DNA of 64,000 nt from Tethya wilhelma (taxonomy: Eukaryota; Porifera; Demospongiae; Tethyida; Tethyidae). Made by a program: the position numbers and the translations under genes. The notes beneath the pieces are model-generated. The model ran no database searches. It saw only the letters and a program-made list of their open reading frames with translations, and had not been told where the DNA came from. The stretch lies in assembly GCA_964030475.1 (NCBI GenBank), contig CAXIPT010000001.1, forward strand, positions 1,293,681-1,357,680. The letters are read 5' to 3'. Position 1 is the first letter of the stretch; each line of letters begins with the position of its first letter. This document shows positions 44,136 to 55,624 of the stretch, piece after piece.

Positions 44136-45120
44136 ATGAAGATTGTTGCAGCTATTTTTGTCTCAGTCTCAGTGCTAGGCTTCTGTCAGTGCCAGAATGG
44201 ATCAGGTAATATGTTTACAAGGAATAATCCCACAAAAAATTACACTCTAATTTGGTCCATCCATGTAGATACAGTTGTAATTGGATTCACTGAGAGTGAG
44301 TATACAGTGAGAGAGGAGGAGAAGGCAGTGGTAGTGACAGTGGCTGTCCTCCAAGGGACTTTGGACAATGGAACAACAGTTACTGTTGTGCTACACACAC
44401 AAGATGGCTCAGCAAAAGGTAGGCCAGTATGCACAGAGCCATTAGTTTACATGTTAGCTAAGTGGTTTAATAAGCCAAAATATGATTTACTAGCTTTTAG
44501 TATTAGCTTGAGCTCAACAAACAAAGTCTTTTGAAGTATTACTACAGAAAGCAACATCTAATATTGTGCACTTTTTTCCTTTGGTATTTGGTACCCACAG
44601 CTTCTCAAGACTATGAGGCCATTTCAGACCACGTGCTGGTGATTAATGCAACCAACCTCTCACAAACTGTGACCATTAACATCATTGATGACAATGTCAG
44701 AGAAGACATGGAGATGTTTTCAGTGTCCCTTACAATGCAAGAACAAAGCACTAGCAGCACTAGTAGCAGTAATACTACTATGGGAACCCATATAGAAATT
44801 CGAATAGGAAGCTTCATCTTTATTATTGGTAAGAAATTAACATACTACATACTTGCCAATGGTTTAAAACATTACTAGTTGGATGTGGATTTGTCAATAA
44901 TGGAACAATGGTCATTATAATTATGCCTTCTTCTCTATCTATCTAACATGTAGACACTGATGATCCACGTTTGAAACTTGGACTAGCTATTGCTCTACCA
45001 CTGGTAGTAATAGTGGCAGGCATTACTGTACCTATTGTTATAGGAGTATACTGCTACTTTAAGAAGAACAAAGACAGCAAGTCAATAAAGAAAAACCAAA
45101 CTGCACCCTTAAAACTATAA
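44136..45120 (+). CDS. Small Calx-beta-type single-pass membrane protein
   Basis: Four exons in phase (44136-44205, 44269-44418, 44601-44828, 44954-45120) give 204 residues. A signal peptide (MKIVAAIFVSVSVLGFCQCQ) is followed by one Calx-beta-like domain: FTESEYTVREEEKAVVVTV, TVVLHTQDGSA, then SDHVLVINATNLSQTVTINI and the acidic turn IIDDNVREDMEMFSVSL. A Thr/Ser stretch, a transmembrane helix (LAIALPLVVIVAGITVPIVI) and a short Lys-rich cytoplasmic tail end the protein. Calx-beta domains bind Ca2+ in Na/Ca exchangers, integrin beta-4 and sponge aggregation factor. Here the domain alone is membrane anchored, so a surface adhesion or sensing role is plausible but inferred. Confidence 0.8.
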
Positions 45121-45150
45121 AACTATAGAAACTATTATACTGCATGATTA

Positions 45151-45295
45151 TTATAAGATTATACCTTCTTGATTAAAACTGAGTGTATGTTGTAGTAGCT
45201 GGCCATCCCACGAACAGGTAAGCAAGCAATGCTCTGAAGGATGCCACGAGAGACCATGGACGAAATCAACATGAGATGAACTACTCTTCCTATGA

Positions 45296-45342
<47 letters not shown>

Positions 45343-45581
45343 NNNNNNNNNNNNNNNNNNNNNNNNNNNNNNNNNNNNNNNNNNNNNNNNNNNNNNNNNN
45401 NNNNNNNNNNNNNNNNNNNNNNNNNNNNNNNNNNNNNNNNNNNNNNNNNNNNNNNNNNNNNNNNNNNNNNNNNNNNNNNNNNNNNNNNNNNNNNNNNNNN
45501 NNNNNNNNNNNNNNNNNNNNNNNNNNNNNNNNNNNNNNNNNNNNNNNNNNNNNNNNNNNNNNNNNNNNNNNNNNNNNNNNN

Positions 45582-45658
<77 letters not shown>

Positions 45659-46355
45659 ACATGTATGGTATTGGTATGGAGAGGGACAATGACTCACAGT
45701 TCCAATAACACACACTAGATGGGGATACAGAGTGCATGCTATTGCTCACATGGATGTGATAGTTCCACTGGGTATATTCTGTACTCTTACACTGGCATCA
45801 TCTGACACACTCGCTAGAAGAGAAGAACTGTATCAACAGAGAAGGTAATTTTCATACAAGAGTGTTTTGAGATAACCAAGCATTGCGTGCTTACTTCCAA
45901 GGAGCAAATGCCAGTCTATGGACAGCTCTGGAGTGAGGGTGGTGGCTGGCGTACAAATATTCTGTCCCTCTTGTGTCAACAAGATCCACCTTACCAAGTT
46001 GAGAACCTGCAGGAGTCATATAATTTAATTTTGCAGTATAGAACTTACTTCCATGGACCGTAATCATTAAAATTGTAACATTAATAAAAGGCTTTCTAAA
46101 TATTCCCGATACATGGTCCTATGCTATCACAAATTCATGAAAATATTGTGCCATTAAAATTTGGAGCTAAATGATACTTATCGCACATTTATAAGCATCT
46201 ATGAATCTAAATCACAGCCATACATTTGTTGCTTGCTGTATTTATTGTTAAATACGAGTTGCAATCTCACCAAAAGCTAATGTAAAGTCTTGAGATGAAC
46301 ACCAGGCTATGCTTGTATGGACACCATTGTTACAGGCTGCAGGGGTAAGGGGAGG

Positions 46356-46413
<58 letters not shown>

Positions 46414-47696
46414 AAATTTCACTCTCAACAACAGGGAGGACTCTCTGCCCTCTGGTCTTAATTAGAGGTTGCTACAAGAACATGGCACACAGATGATGTA
46501 ATCAAACATGGAGACACCTCTACAACCAGACCTGTGAATTTCATAGCAGGCTGTGGTTTTCTCAAGTCCCACATTCTCACTGTTCCATCCTGTGACCAGT
46601 TGAGAATGAGAGAGAGAGGGAGAGAGAGAATTAATCGACAATAATATCAAAGGTTGAAACTTCCAACAGTACAAGGTATAGCTACACAATACTGTGCATG
46701 CAATGGTTAACTAACACCCAATATCTCGCCACTCACTTGTGAAGTAGACACAAAGCAATCAGGATGACAGGGACTGGCTGCCACTGAGAGTGCAGCTGCT
46801 GTGTGACCTACATTGAGTGATATTATATACAACTAGCTAGTGTATACCACAGATACTATCCATACATACATGTATAGTGCACCAACCTCGAAAAGACTTG
46901 AACATTTTCATGCTCTCAACATCCCATACAATCAACCTGTAATACAAATTAGATTTACAGTCAAGCTCACTAAAATAAGAATTAACTGTGACATCAATAT
47001 GATGTCATAGTGATATCAGTATCTCACTTGCCATCAGCTCCCCCACTGACGACTCTCCCCCCACACGTCAACCTGGAGAGACACAGCACCATGTCGTCAT
47101 GGGAACCAAGAGAGCTCTTCTGTTCCAGAGTGTTGCCAGGAGGATGAAGGTTCCACACCTCCAGCTCCCCCGAATCACAGGCTAACAGAAGATTCTCCTC
47201 ACCCGAGAGCCTGTGGGGACAAACACACACACACACACACATATATACAGAAAAGCTCATAGGTGATGTAAATTACTATAATAACAGACACATTCTGGGA
47301 GAAGTTTTGAAAGGTATTAGAAAAGCACATACCTACTGCTATAGCAACTATTGTGAACTACATGTATGTACACGAGCACTGCTCAGACTCACCAGACGAG
47401 ATCGGATGATCCAGTTGTGGTTCTTGTTGCTACCATGCTCAAGTTGGGGCACTGTTCAAACTCTTCTGTGCTGTTGAACACCCACAGGCATCCATCCCAC
47501 ACTCTACCAGTCAATGCAGACGATACCAGTGCAAAAGTACCATCTGACAGAAGAGGAGAAATGAAAACAAAAACTAAAGCACTATAATAAAAGCAAATTA
47601 TTAGTAATTTGAAGTTCTGCACAACCTATAAGATTAGAAGAATAGCTTCTTACCTTTTCTATGCACCACGGCTTCGAAATGGGTCCTTGCTGACAT
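45151..47696 (-). CDS. WDR77: Methylosome protein 50 (WD-repeat protein 77)
   Basis: Ten exons join in phase: 47696-47654, 47543-47393, 47210-47028, 46936-46887, 46807-46737, 46589-46532, 46336-46271, 46006-45895, 45827-45750, 45289-45151. They give 316 residues, a little shorter than the vertebrate protein. WD repeats are clear: SALTGRVWDGCLWVFNS, CDSGELEVWNLHPPG, VVSGGADGKLIVWDVES, DGTVRMWDLRKPQP, GKVDLVDTRGTE, LASVSDDASVRV, and the final HVDFVHGLSWHPSEHCLLTC with WDGQLLQH. The order matches MEP50, the partner of PRMT5 that presents Sm proteins and histones for symmetric arginine dimethylation. The 239-N gap falls in the last intron and flanking phases agree, so no exon need be missing. It shares an upstream region with MRPL21. 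Confidence 0.92.
45299..45657. repeat. (GT)n microsatellite with assembly gap
   Basis: GT runs flank 239 Ns (45343-45581) in the last intron of WDR77, abutting its final acceptor. Confidence 0.9.
46355..46411. repeat. (GA)n microsatellite in WDR77 intron
   Basis: An almost pure GA run lies just upstream of the acceptor of the exon beginning at 46336. A second short run lies at about 46605-46629. Confidence 0.9.
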
Positions 47697-47824
47697 GATG
47701 AGCGATGACTCACTCAACTGAGCTATACCAAATTTTGAGTTTCCAGCCACGTGGGATGTGGGTGTGTAACCTAAGACTAAAATTGCCACGTGGGTGCTCT
47801 TTATTTAGAAGGAAAGACAACATC
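47697..47824. promoter_or_regulatory. Bidirectional promoter WDR77 / MRPL21
   Basis: Only 128 bp separate the two divergent start codons. The interval contains CCACGTGGGATG and a second CCACGTGGG, i.e. two E-box/G-box-like palindromes about 40 bp apart. Both genes must be initiated from this interval or from within each other's 5' ends. Functional bidirectionality is inference. Confidence 0.6.
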
Positions 47825-49496
47825 ATGGCCAGTTCTCTGGTGAGGACTGCAGTGTTTAGCTGCAGAAGTAGAGTAGCGAATGCATTACCAACAAGAAGAC
47901 GAACTTTTGTTCCCAGTCTCCGATTATTGAGCCAAATAAAGCCTTCGATAAGGTCCTCAGCAACCATGCCATGGATGAATTGTGAACTGCATTCGAGGTA
48001 TGCATATATCATTTCTGGATCATTGTGTGTGTGTCATAAGAGAGCTCGATATTCCCTACTCCAGATCAACCCCTGAACACATGTGGTGTAGGTGGACCTC
48101 TACTGCAGGTCAATCCGAAGCATCTCCTTCAAACTCAGGTATATCTAACTAGGAGTAATACTAAGGACAGAAATTCATTTTATTCTATACATTAATGTGT
48201 GTTGGCTGATGCAGAGCTTCTAAATCAAGTGAATAAGGATATAGACAGAGTGCAACCTAGCAATGTGTTTGCTGTAGTACACATCAGTAAGTCAATGGAT
48301 GTCAGTGCATGATTTTCACATCAGAGTGATATACTTGGGAGAATCTATTCTCCTCTGGCTTACATGTCTATAATGATGTTTCTTCTCTCTCCTCCCCAAC
48401 AGGTGGTAGGCAGTTCAAGATCACCACTAATGATCTGATAGTCGTCAACAGATTAGAGGCTGACATTGGAGAAGAAATATACCTGGAAAAGGTTGGCAGA
48501 CTGTATCCCACCGAGCTAGACCCCTTTTGTTGATCATCAGGTTGCATGCTATACTAGATGCACAAATGGTTAATGTCATCGTGTAGGCCTTGACATCTGC
48601 ATGGTTTGGAAGTCGACTAGTGTCTATGAATAGTAGTATTATACTACTTTTCTCTGCTCCAATGCCTGAGAGCTCTAGTAGCCCAGTGGTAGAGCATTTG
48701 ACCGGAGTTTGAGATCCAACTAGATCTCAAGATTGTGTTTCATGTGTAGTGACCAAATTAGTATAAGATGTGTACCAGTGGTTAATATTACATTATATTC
48801 ATGTGTTCATGCACGTAGTAATGTTGATGTTGTGTTCGTAGGTACTATTGGCTGGTTCTGAGAATTTCACTCTAGTGGGAAGACCAATATTGAGGTAAGT
48901 TCTTGGTGAGTTCTCTTGTACAGTAGTTTACAGATCATGTGATGTCATGTGATCGATCATACTTGCAGTAGTGAGGTTGTGAGAGTGAGAGCCACTGTCT
49001 CGGAGCACTCCAGAGCTGCCAAGGTGATAGTCTTCAAGAAGAAGAGGAGAAAGAACTACAAAAGAACTAAAGGTAGGACCAGGGACACAAGGCATGTCAA
49101 CGTGAACCAGCACTGTTTGTAGAAGTTGAACAAACAATGAGTCGCGCGCCCAGACCCCTGCCTCGCATGCTAGGGAAAGGGGGTCTGGTGAAATACGACA
49201 GATTTCTTGACTCAGGGAACAGAATTTGAGCATTCCAATCAGATTGTAGAACACATGTGTCCTGTGACTTTCAATCATTATGTAATAATTTTTGACTTGC
49301 TGACTCATCAGAACCAAGAATGTTGTTGGTTTTCACCAGACCCTCTTTTCCTCGGAGAGAGGAGGGGTCTGGGAATGAGACTAAACAAACAATAAGTCTT
49401 AAGATTTTGATTCTCATTTTATTGCGTGCAGGTCATCGTCAAAATGTGACTGTTCTCAGGATCAATGAAATCAAGCTTTCATCAACATTGGAATGA
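47825..49496 (+). CDS. MRPL21: Mitochondrial large-subunit ribosomal protein L21 (bL21m)
   Basis: Seven exons join in phase: 47825-47997, 48045-48138, 48217-48286, 48403-48491, 48842-48894, 48969-49072, 49432-49496. The N-terminus is Arg/Ser-rich and lacks acidic residues ([20 protein letters not shown]), typical of a mitochondrial presequence. The core shows [70 protein letters not shown] and the basic [16 protein letters not shown], the bL21 signature. Role: structural 23S-type rRNA binding in the mitoribosome. Intron 4 carries a tRNA-like SINE remnant and intron 6 a MITE. Confidence 0.92.
48669..48735 (+). repeat. tRNA-like SINE head
   Basis: GAGCTCTAGTAGCCCAGTGG with AGAGCATTTG resembles a tRNA D-arm and A box, and GGAGTTTGAGATCC resembles a B box, giving a tRNA-sized block in an MRPL21 intron. 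It lacks a convincing acceptor stem, so it is a SINE fragment and not a functional tRNA. Confidence 0.45.
49139..49384. mobile_element. MITE, CCCAGACCCC / GGGTCTGGTGAAA type
   Basis: The left arm (CCCAGACCCCTGCCTCGC...GGGTCTGGTGAAAT) is mirrored at the right (CACCAGACCC...GGAGGGGTCTGGGAATGAGAC), with about 50-bp arms and a non-coding interior of about 140 bp, inside MRPL21 intron 6. Confidence 0.75.
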
Positions 49497-49720
49497 CTCA
49501 CACATGTGAAGCAATGAGCACAGATGGACATCAACAACACACTATTGTACAGTATTGTAAGAGTAATAAATTATATAATTTATAGCACACAGATTAGCAC
49601 ATATCTCTGTACAGTTCGTTCTTTTTGTGGTATACCAGCCCCTGTATATGTGCAAGTCAAGCATTGTACGTTATCCAACTTGAACTCCACAAGTGGTTGT
49701 GGTTCACTTACAGAACGGAA

Positions 49721-50031
49721 TCATTTATGGTGGGTACAATCGTACGTCTGTTGACCTATGCACTTTCCCCTCACTTCAAAGTTCTGGAGGGAAAAATGAG
49801 AAAATCTGTGAATTAGCTTTTCTTGTACTATGACCGCTACTTACGTATTGTAGATATGGGTTCTCTGATATGAACCTCACAGTTGGCTCTTTCTGCTCCT
49901 CATCAACGATAAAGTTAAACATTGAGATTCTAAAATAGTATAATAAAAGCACAATTCAATGTGAGCATGTGTGCATTTCATTCCAGGAGTATGCCCTAGA
50001 AAATTATGATATAAATATTCCTGTCCCCCCC

Positions 50032-50075
<44 letters not shown>

Positions 50076-50713
50076 CCATCCATCTCCAAATGGGTATTGT
50101 ATCCTCCAGCTTGGGAAGTCATCCCAACCTCCTAAATCTGGTAGATCCCACAGAAAGATGGGATTTGTTGGTTTACCACAGCTCAAGTATACATCAGCCT
50201 TTTGACAAATCTGTGATTTGAGTATTTACTAATTGCTTGTGGGTTTGATTTTTGAAGTGTAACATACGGCACAGTTCTTGTCAGGTCCTCCCTCGGGACA
50301 CTTGTACCCCCTGCAGGGATCCCACATGTACCAGTAGACCCTGGGTGGCCCACCTCGAGCTGTTGGCTCAGTGATGTTGATCCTATACACATTCACACAA
50401 ACCATGGAGAATATTGTGTACAAACCAGGCAAAAATTACAAGCAGCACGATTTTAGGTTCTCATGTTATCATATGCATCATCAGAAATGCTATAGCAACA
50501 GAGCTGTATTATAGGCACTTATTGCATGTTCATAATAATTTATTATTGTATCACTCACGGGTAGTCAAAGACTTTAGAGATATCAAACCATGTTCCATTG
50601 CATCTTGCAATACAGGGGTTCTTTTCATCTGGCATGCACTGGGCAGCCTCTAGAGCAGGGAGGCTGGAAGCCAGGAGAATAGACAGAAGGAGAGCAGTTT
50701 GTATCATCATCAT
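49721..50713 (-). CDS. Secreted MRH-like protein, paralogue A
   Basis: Five exons. Exon 1 (50713 to about 50571) encodes a signal peptide ending LASSLPALEAA and the block QCMPDEKNPCIARCNGTWFD. Exon 2 (about 50390-50262) has YWYMWDPCRGYKCPEG and DKNCA. Exon 3 (about 50207-50090) has CQKADVYLSCGKPTNPIFLW and FPSWRIQYPFGDGWR. Exon 4 has FNFIVDEEQKEPTVRF. Exon 5 has NFEVRGKCIGQQTYDCTHHK then stop. The pattern of paired Cys, a Y.F..C strand, AvC, G.WR, F.FIVD and P.v.F..E...Y resembles mannose-6-phosphate-receptor-homology domains (inference; Gln, Arg, Glu and Tyr of the sugar site have candidates). It contains one complete domain and no membrane anchor. Confidence 0.7.
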
Positions 50714-50992
50714 TGTTTGCACAAACACACACTAGAGAATACCTGTTATGTTGCTGAGTTTGTATGTCACATGACTCAGAAAATATAGTTTACTTAATAA
50801 AGGTTCAAAGTTCAGCACAATCAGCAGAACTCAACAAAAACTGACAGCAATGAATAAAGCAAAACCACAGGGTAAAATTTTTTAATACAAAATTGCAAAG
50901 TTTGCATGAGCTGTAGTGCATCAAAGTCATTCACTGTTGACCCTATTTTGTGTGTGCCATTGTGTACAGAGTATTTTTATGACTTGTCGTTA

Positions 50993-51900
50993 TCATTGAG
51001 GAATGATACCTGTTACCTTATCAACGGTGTGTGAGGTCGTTTGGTGTTGACACTCATAAGTACCTTGTCCAATGCACTTCCCTCTCACCTCAAAATTCTG
51101 TGTGAGACAAATTCATAACCTACATGTCTCTTCTACATTGATGATACTCACATACTGCAGTTGAGGGTACTCATTCACAAACCTCACTGTTGGCTCTTTC
51201 ACCTTGTCATCAACAACAAAGTAAAATTTAGACATCCTATACAAGAATAATACTTACTTAAACTCTATACAGTACTAGTGATTATGTCTGTGTTGATGTT
51301 AGTCTACCTCCAGTATGATCCAAATGGATACTGGATGCTCCAGAGAGGATAGTCTTCTTTTTCTGAATTAAAGAAACCATCCCAGAGGAATATCGGTGGA
51401 GTTGTTTTTCCACAGCTCCAGTAGACATCAGCCTTTTGACAAATCTATTAGAATAAAGTGTATGCATGCACACATGTCTGCTTCATGACTTGGTCGGTGA
51501 CTGGGATGTGATGTTGCATACAACACTGAGCTGCTAGTATGATCTCACAGCAGAGTCTGCTCCTGGTGCCATCTCGGGACACTGGTAGCCTTTACAGGGG
51601 TCCCACATGTACCAGTAGGTCCTCCCGTTGGAGTTTCCACGAGGATACTCTTCAGTGATGTTTACACTATGGTAGGCGATACGGGCAAGAATATATTTGA
51701 CAATTTTACCGCAATTTCAGTGTCATGTATCCTACTGGGGCTCACGGGTAGTCGAAGACTTTGGAGATGTCAAAGGTGGTTCCATTGCATCTTGCAATAC
51801 AGGGGTTCTTTTCATCTGGCACACACTGGGCAGCCTCTAGAGCGGGGAGGCTAGAAGCCAGGAGAACAGAGAGAAGGAGTGCCGCAGTTTGTATCATCAT
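50993..51900 (-). CDS. Secreted MRH-like protein, paralogue B
   Basis: It has the same five-exon plan as paralogue A, with start Met-Met at 51900 and stop at 50993. Distinctive features: NITEEYPRGNSNGRTYWYMW in exon 2 and a longer C-terminal tail CQHQTTSHTVDKVTGIIPQ. In exon 2 the Cys found in all sister genes just before Ala-Val (ADCA) is Ser (ADSA), so one disulfide partner appears lost unless this is a sequencing error. Downstream and upstream non-coding sequence is nearly identical to that around paralogue C, showing a recent duplication. Confidence 0.7.
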
Positions 51901-52127
51901 CAAAATACTGAGTTAATAAGGTTCAAAGTTCAACACAATCAGCAGATCCAACTCAACAAATTGACTGACAGCAATGAATAAAGCAAAACCACAGGGTAAA
52001 ATTTTTAATACAAGATATTGCAGTAATTAAGTTAATTTGCATGAGCTGTAGTGCATCAAAGTCATTCACTGTTGACCCTATTTTGTGTGTGCCATTGTGT
52101 ACAGAGTATTTTCATTACTTGTCGTTA

Positions 52128-53012
52128 TCATTGAGGAATGATACCTGTTACCTTATCAACGGTGTATGAGGCCGTTTGATGTTGACACTCATAAGTTCCT
52201 TGTCCAATGCACTTCCCTCTCACCTCAAAGTTCTGTGTGAGACAAAGTCATAACCTACATGTCTCTTCTACATTAACAATGGAGCCATACTCACATACTG
52301 CAGTGGAGGGTACTCGTTCACAAACCTCACTGTTGGCTCTTTCTGCTTGCTATCAACAATAAAGTTAAACTTGGACATCCTAAAGAAGATTAATTAACAG
52401 ATCTTGATAGAATATTTCTTTAAACTCCATGCAGTGGAATAATAGTCTTACCTCCAGTATGATCCAAATGGATACTGGATGCTCCAGCTAGGATAGTCTT
52501 CATCGACTGACGACATTACAGAATCCCAGAGGAATATTGGTGGGGTAGTCTTCCCACAGCTCCAGTAGACGTCAGCCTTTTGACAAATCTATAGTGCATG
52601 CAGGCATACATGTCTACTTTATGACTTGATCAATGTTATGACTGGGATTGCATGCAGCAGCTGCTATAGTATTTCTCACAGCACAGTCTGCTCCTGGTGC
52701 CATCTCGGGACACTGGTAGCCCTGACATGGGTTCCACATGTACCAGTAGGTCCTCCCGTTGGAGTCTCCACGAGGACTATCTTCAGTAATGTTTACACTA
52801 TGATTGACAATAATTCAATACCACAACTAGTCGTGTGGACTCAATACGACTTACGGATAGTCAAAGACTTTGGAAATGTCAAAGGTGGTTCCATTGCATC
52901 TTGCAATACAGGGGTTGGTTTCGTCTGGCATACACTGAGCAGCCTCTAGAGCGGGGAGGCTGGAAGCCAGGAGAACAGAGAAAAAGATAACGCTCTTGTA
53001 TAGCACGTTCAT
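52128..53012 (-). CDS. Secreted MRH-like protein, paralogue C
   Basis: Start at 53012 (MNVLYKSVIFFSVLLASSLP), stop at 52128. Exon 1 encodes CMPDETNPCIARCNGTTFDI and SKVFDYP. Exon 2 encodes SPRGDSNGRTYWYMWNPCQG and ADCA. Exon 3 encodes CQKADVYWSCGKTTPPIFLW and YPSWSIQYPFGSYWR. Exon 4 encodes MSKFNFIVDSKQKEPTVRF. Exon 5 is close to that of paralogue B (GTYECQHQTASYTVDKVTGI). It retains all conserved Cys. It is likely the direct sister of B. Confidence 0.7.
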
Positions 53013-53174
53013 GGTAGTGTTTGCCGCTTTCAGCCCCTCCCACGACCTAATCTGGTAAAAGGTCGACGGTCTCGGTTGTAGCTGGATCAACCTCTTACTA
53101 TTTAATTTCTTGCACACATAACAAGGTTATACAGACAAACAATGAATTATAATCGTGTTCAGCAACTGCTCAGT

Positions 53175-54369
53175 TTATTTGTTCTCTTTGAAATGCTTCC
53201 TCTGCAACAATAAAAAGAAGAAGTCCGTACATTTTGTAATCAGCGGCATATAAAGGCATCATGGCCATGCCAATAATAACACTAGCTAGATTCTATGTCA
53301 TAGAGGCTAGTGCAGCTCACCTTTTTGTACCACTCCCTGCACTCTGGGGTGTCCTGACCAATGCAACTGCCACGAACAATGAAGTTCTACAATAGGAACA
53401 ATATAATAGGGTATAGATAGGTTAAACCTCTGACAATATTATTTAGACACAATCTGATTTATATATCATAGTAAAAAGGGCCCAGGTTTCATTCACTATA
53501 CCACGACTCTTTAAACTTCCTAACACTGACTGCATATTAACTTGGCAATATATGTAAGATGTTTCCATGCATATGATTCACATATTCAAGAGACAGGCTC
53601 TCCCTACTGAACTCCACTATTGGCTCCTCTCGTCTCTGATCAATAATAAACTGAAACATAGAAATCCTGTTTAAATAGAGAGAGGCAATCAATTATTAAT
53701 ACCTTTTAAATCCTTTTCCTCACCTCCAGCTTGTGCCATTTGTGTACTCAATACGCCAGTTGGGAAAGTTGGAATTGGTGTAGTCACTTGCAGGGCGACC
53801 ATCAGGTGCTTCCCAGATCCAAATGGGATTCATGTGATGGCCACAATTGGCATAAGTTTCTTGACATACCTGACATATCAGAGAGACTCAAATCAGTACT
53901 TACATGGCGTTAAATAGTACACTAACAGTTTATTATAATCATTATCTATGCTAATATACATAATGATTATATAGCCAGCTGGCTAGTGAGACTAATGTAA
54001 GTTACTAACACAAGGAACCATGCATGCCTGGTATATGACTTACTGCACAGTCATTGGAGTGTGGCCATGATGTGCACTCCACTCCCTGACAAGGAGACCA
54101 CTGATAGACATATCGACTTCCATCAAGTCGAGCAGAAGGTTCTGTGATGTTCACCCTACATGCATGCATACCCACAGATCACTAAGTTGACATACTTATG
54201 GACAGACACAATCAGAGATCACTCACGGGTATTCAAAAAGGTTTGAGATGTCAAAGGTAGTTCCATTGCATCTTGCAATGCAGGGGTTGGTTTCATCTGG
54301 CATGCACTGAGCAGCCTCTAGAGCGGGGAGGCTGGAAGCCAGGAGAGCAGAGAGAAGCACAACAATCAT
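53175..54369 (-). CDS. Secreted MRH-like protein, paralogue D
   Basis: Start at 54369 (MIVVLLSALLASSLPALEAA). Six exons, with a small extra last exon encoding RKHFKENK-stop (53175). The central region differs from A-C: LDGSRYVYQWSPCQGVECTS, CQETYANCGHHMNPIWIWEA and WRIEYTNGTSWR, then MFQFIIDQRREEPIVEF and NFIVRGSCIGQDTPECREWY. It forms a subfamily with paralogue F. Confidence 0.7.
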
Positions 54370-54475
54370 GCTTGGTGTTTGCAAGATATCAGCCCCTCCC
54401 ACATACACGGCAGAATGACAGTCACGTGACACTTGCAATATCTTTATTTTGATGTTTCATTTAAGATTCAAATAA

Positions 54476-55409
54476 CTATTTTCCATTGTATTTACTTTTG
54501 CACTCTTCAGCTAATTGTCCAATGCACTTTCCTCTCACCTCAAAGTTCTGTAAAGACAGACAATAACATAGTTATGCTGAGTATCAATAACTTACATGCT
54601 TGAAGGCATCCTATAATAATTATACGCACATATTGCAGGCCTGGGGACTCTCCAGTGAAGGTCACTGTTGGCTCTTCTTGTTTTTCATCAATGACAAAAG
54701 TAAAGATGGAAATCCTAAAGGCCATGAATTCATGTCAATAATCTTCATTCTATTCTACCAGCATGCATATGATTGTGCTTGTGCTTACACAATCATGACT
54801 GTGACATTGCAGGATATATACACATTACTAACTAATACCGGTAGTTCACGTTGTCAAGCATTATGAAACTCACCTCCATTGAGTACCACCGGGATACTCT
54901 ATGCGCCAATCAGGGAAGCCGCTGGATGTGTTGTTCATCTCAGAATATAAATAGGGGATAAACCAGATCCAAATGGGCTGCTTGTGTCTGCCACAGTTGT
55001 AATACTGATCAGCATGTTGACAGACCTACCTAGGCATGGAACAGGTTGTATGACCTCATTCACATGCATTCAATTCATGGGATATTTTTGAAAAAATTAA
55101 TGGTAAAACAGTATACGTACAGCACAGTCCTTATCAGGCTCCTGACCAGAGCATTTCAATCCTCCACAAGGATTCCACTTGAACCCTCCAATATCATACC
55201 TGAAAGAGAAATAAAAGATTTCTCATGATGGTAAAGTGAACTTTATTGTCTCACGGGTAGTCAAAGACTTTGGAGATGTCAAAAGTGGTTCCATTGCATC
55301 TTGCAATACAGGGGTTCTTTTCATCTGGCATACACTGAGCAGCCTCTAGAGCAGGGAGGCTAGAAGCCAGGAGAACAGAGAGAAGGACAACACTAGTTAG
55401 GACCATCAT
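54476..55409 (-). CDS. Secreted MRH-like protein, paralogue E
   Basis: Start at 55409 (MMVLTSVVLLSVLLASSLPA), stop at 54476. Exon 2 is shortened (GYDIGGFKWNPCGGLKCSGQ, then DKDCA) and lacks the NITE lead-in seen in the others. Exon 3 has CQHADQYYNCGRHKQPIWIW and WRIEYPGGTQWR. Exon 4 has IFTFVIDEKQEEPTVTF. Exon 5 has NFEVRGKCIGQLAEECKSKY. It is intermediate between the A-C and D/F groups. Confidence 0.7.
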
Positions 55410-55624
55410 TTTAATCCATGCACTTTGAACATTCAGCACCTCCCACATGCATATGATTGATGAATATCCTTATTGGAAAACAACATGACATTGTAATTAA
55501 TTGGGGAAGTGACAAGACAATTATGAATACAACATTACTATTGCAGCTATAAAAGTGCAACTCAAAAGATTTCTGAACATTAAAGAGAAAAGTTCTTTAT
55601 AATATTATAATAGGTTTTAAATTT

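Noticed and set aside
45343..45581. A missing WDR77 exon in the gap
   Set aside because: Exons 9 and 10 join in phase (2 to 2) and the WD-repeat sequence is continuous across the join, so no coding gap is required.
48669..48735. Functional tRNA gene
   Set aside because: The A and B box-like motifs are present but the acceptor and anticodon stems do not pair convincingly, so a SINE remnant is more likely.
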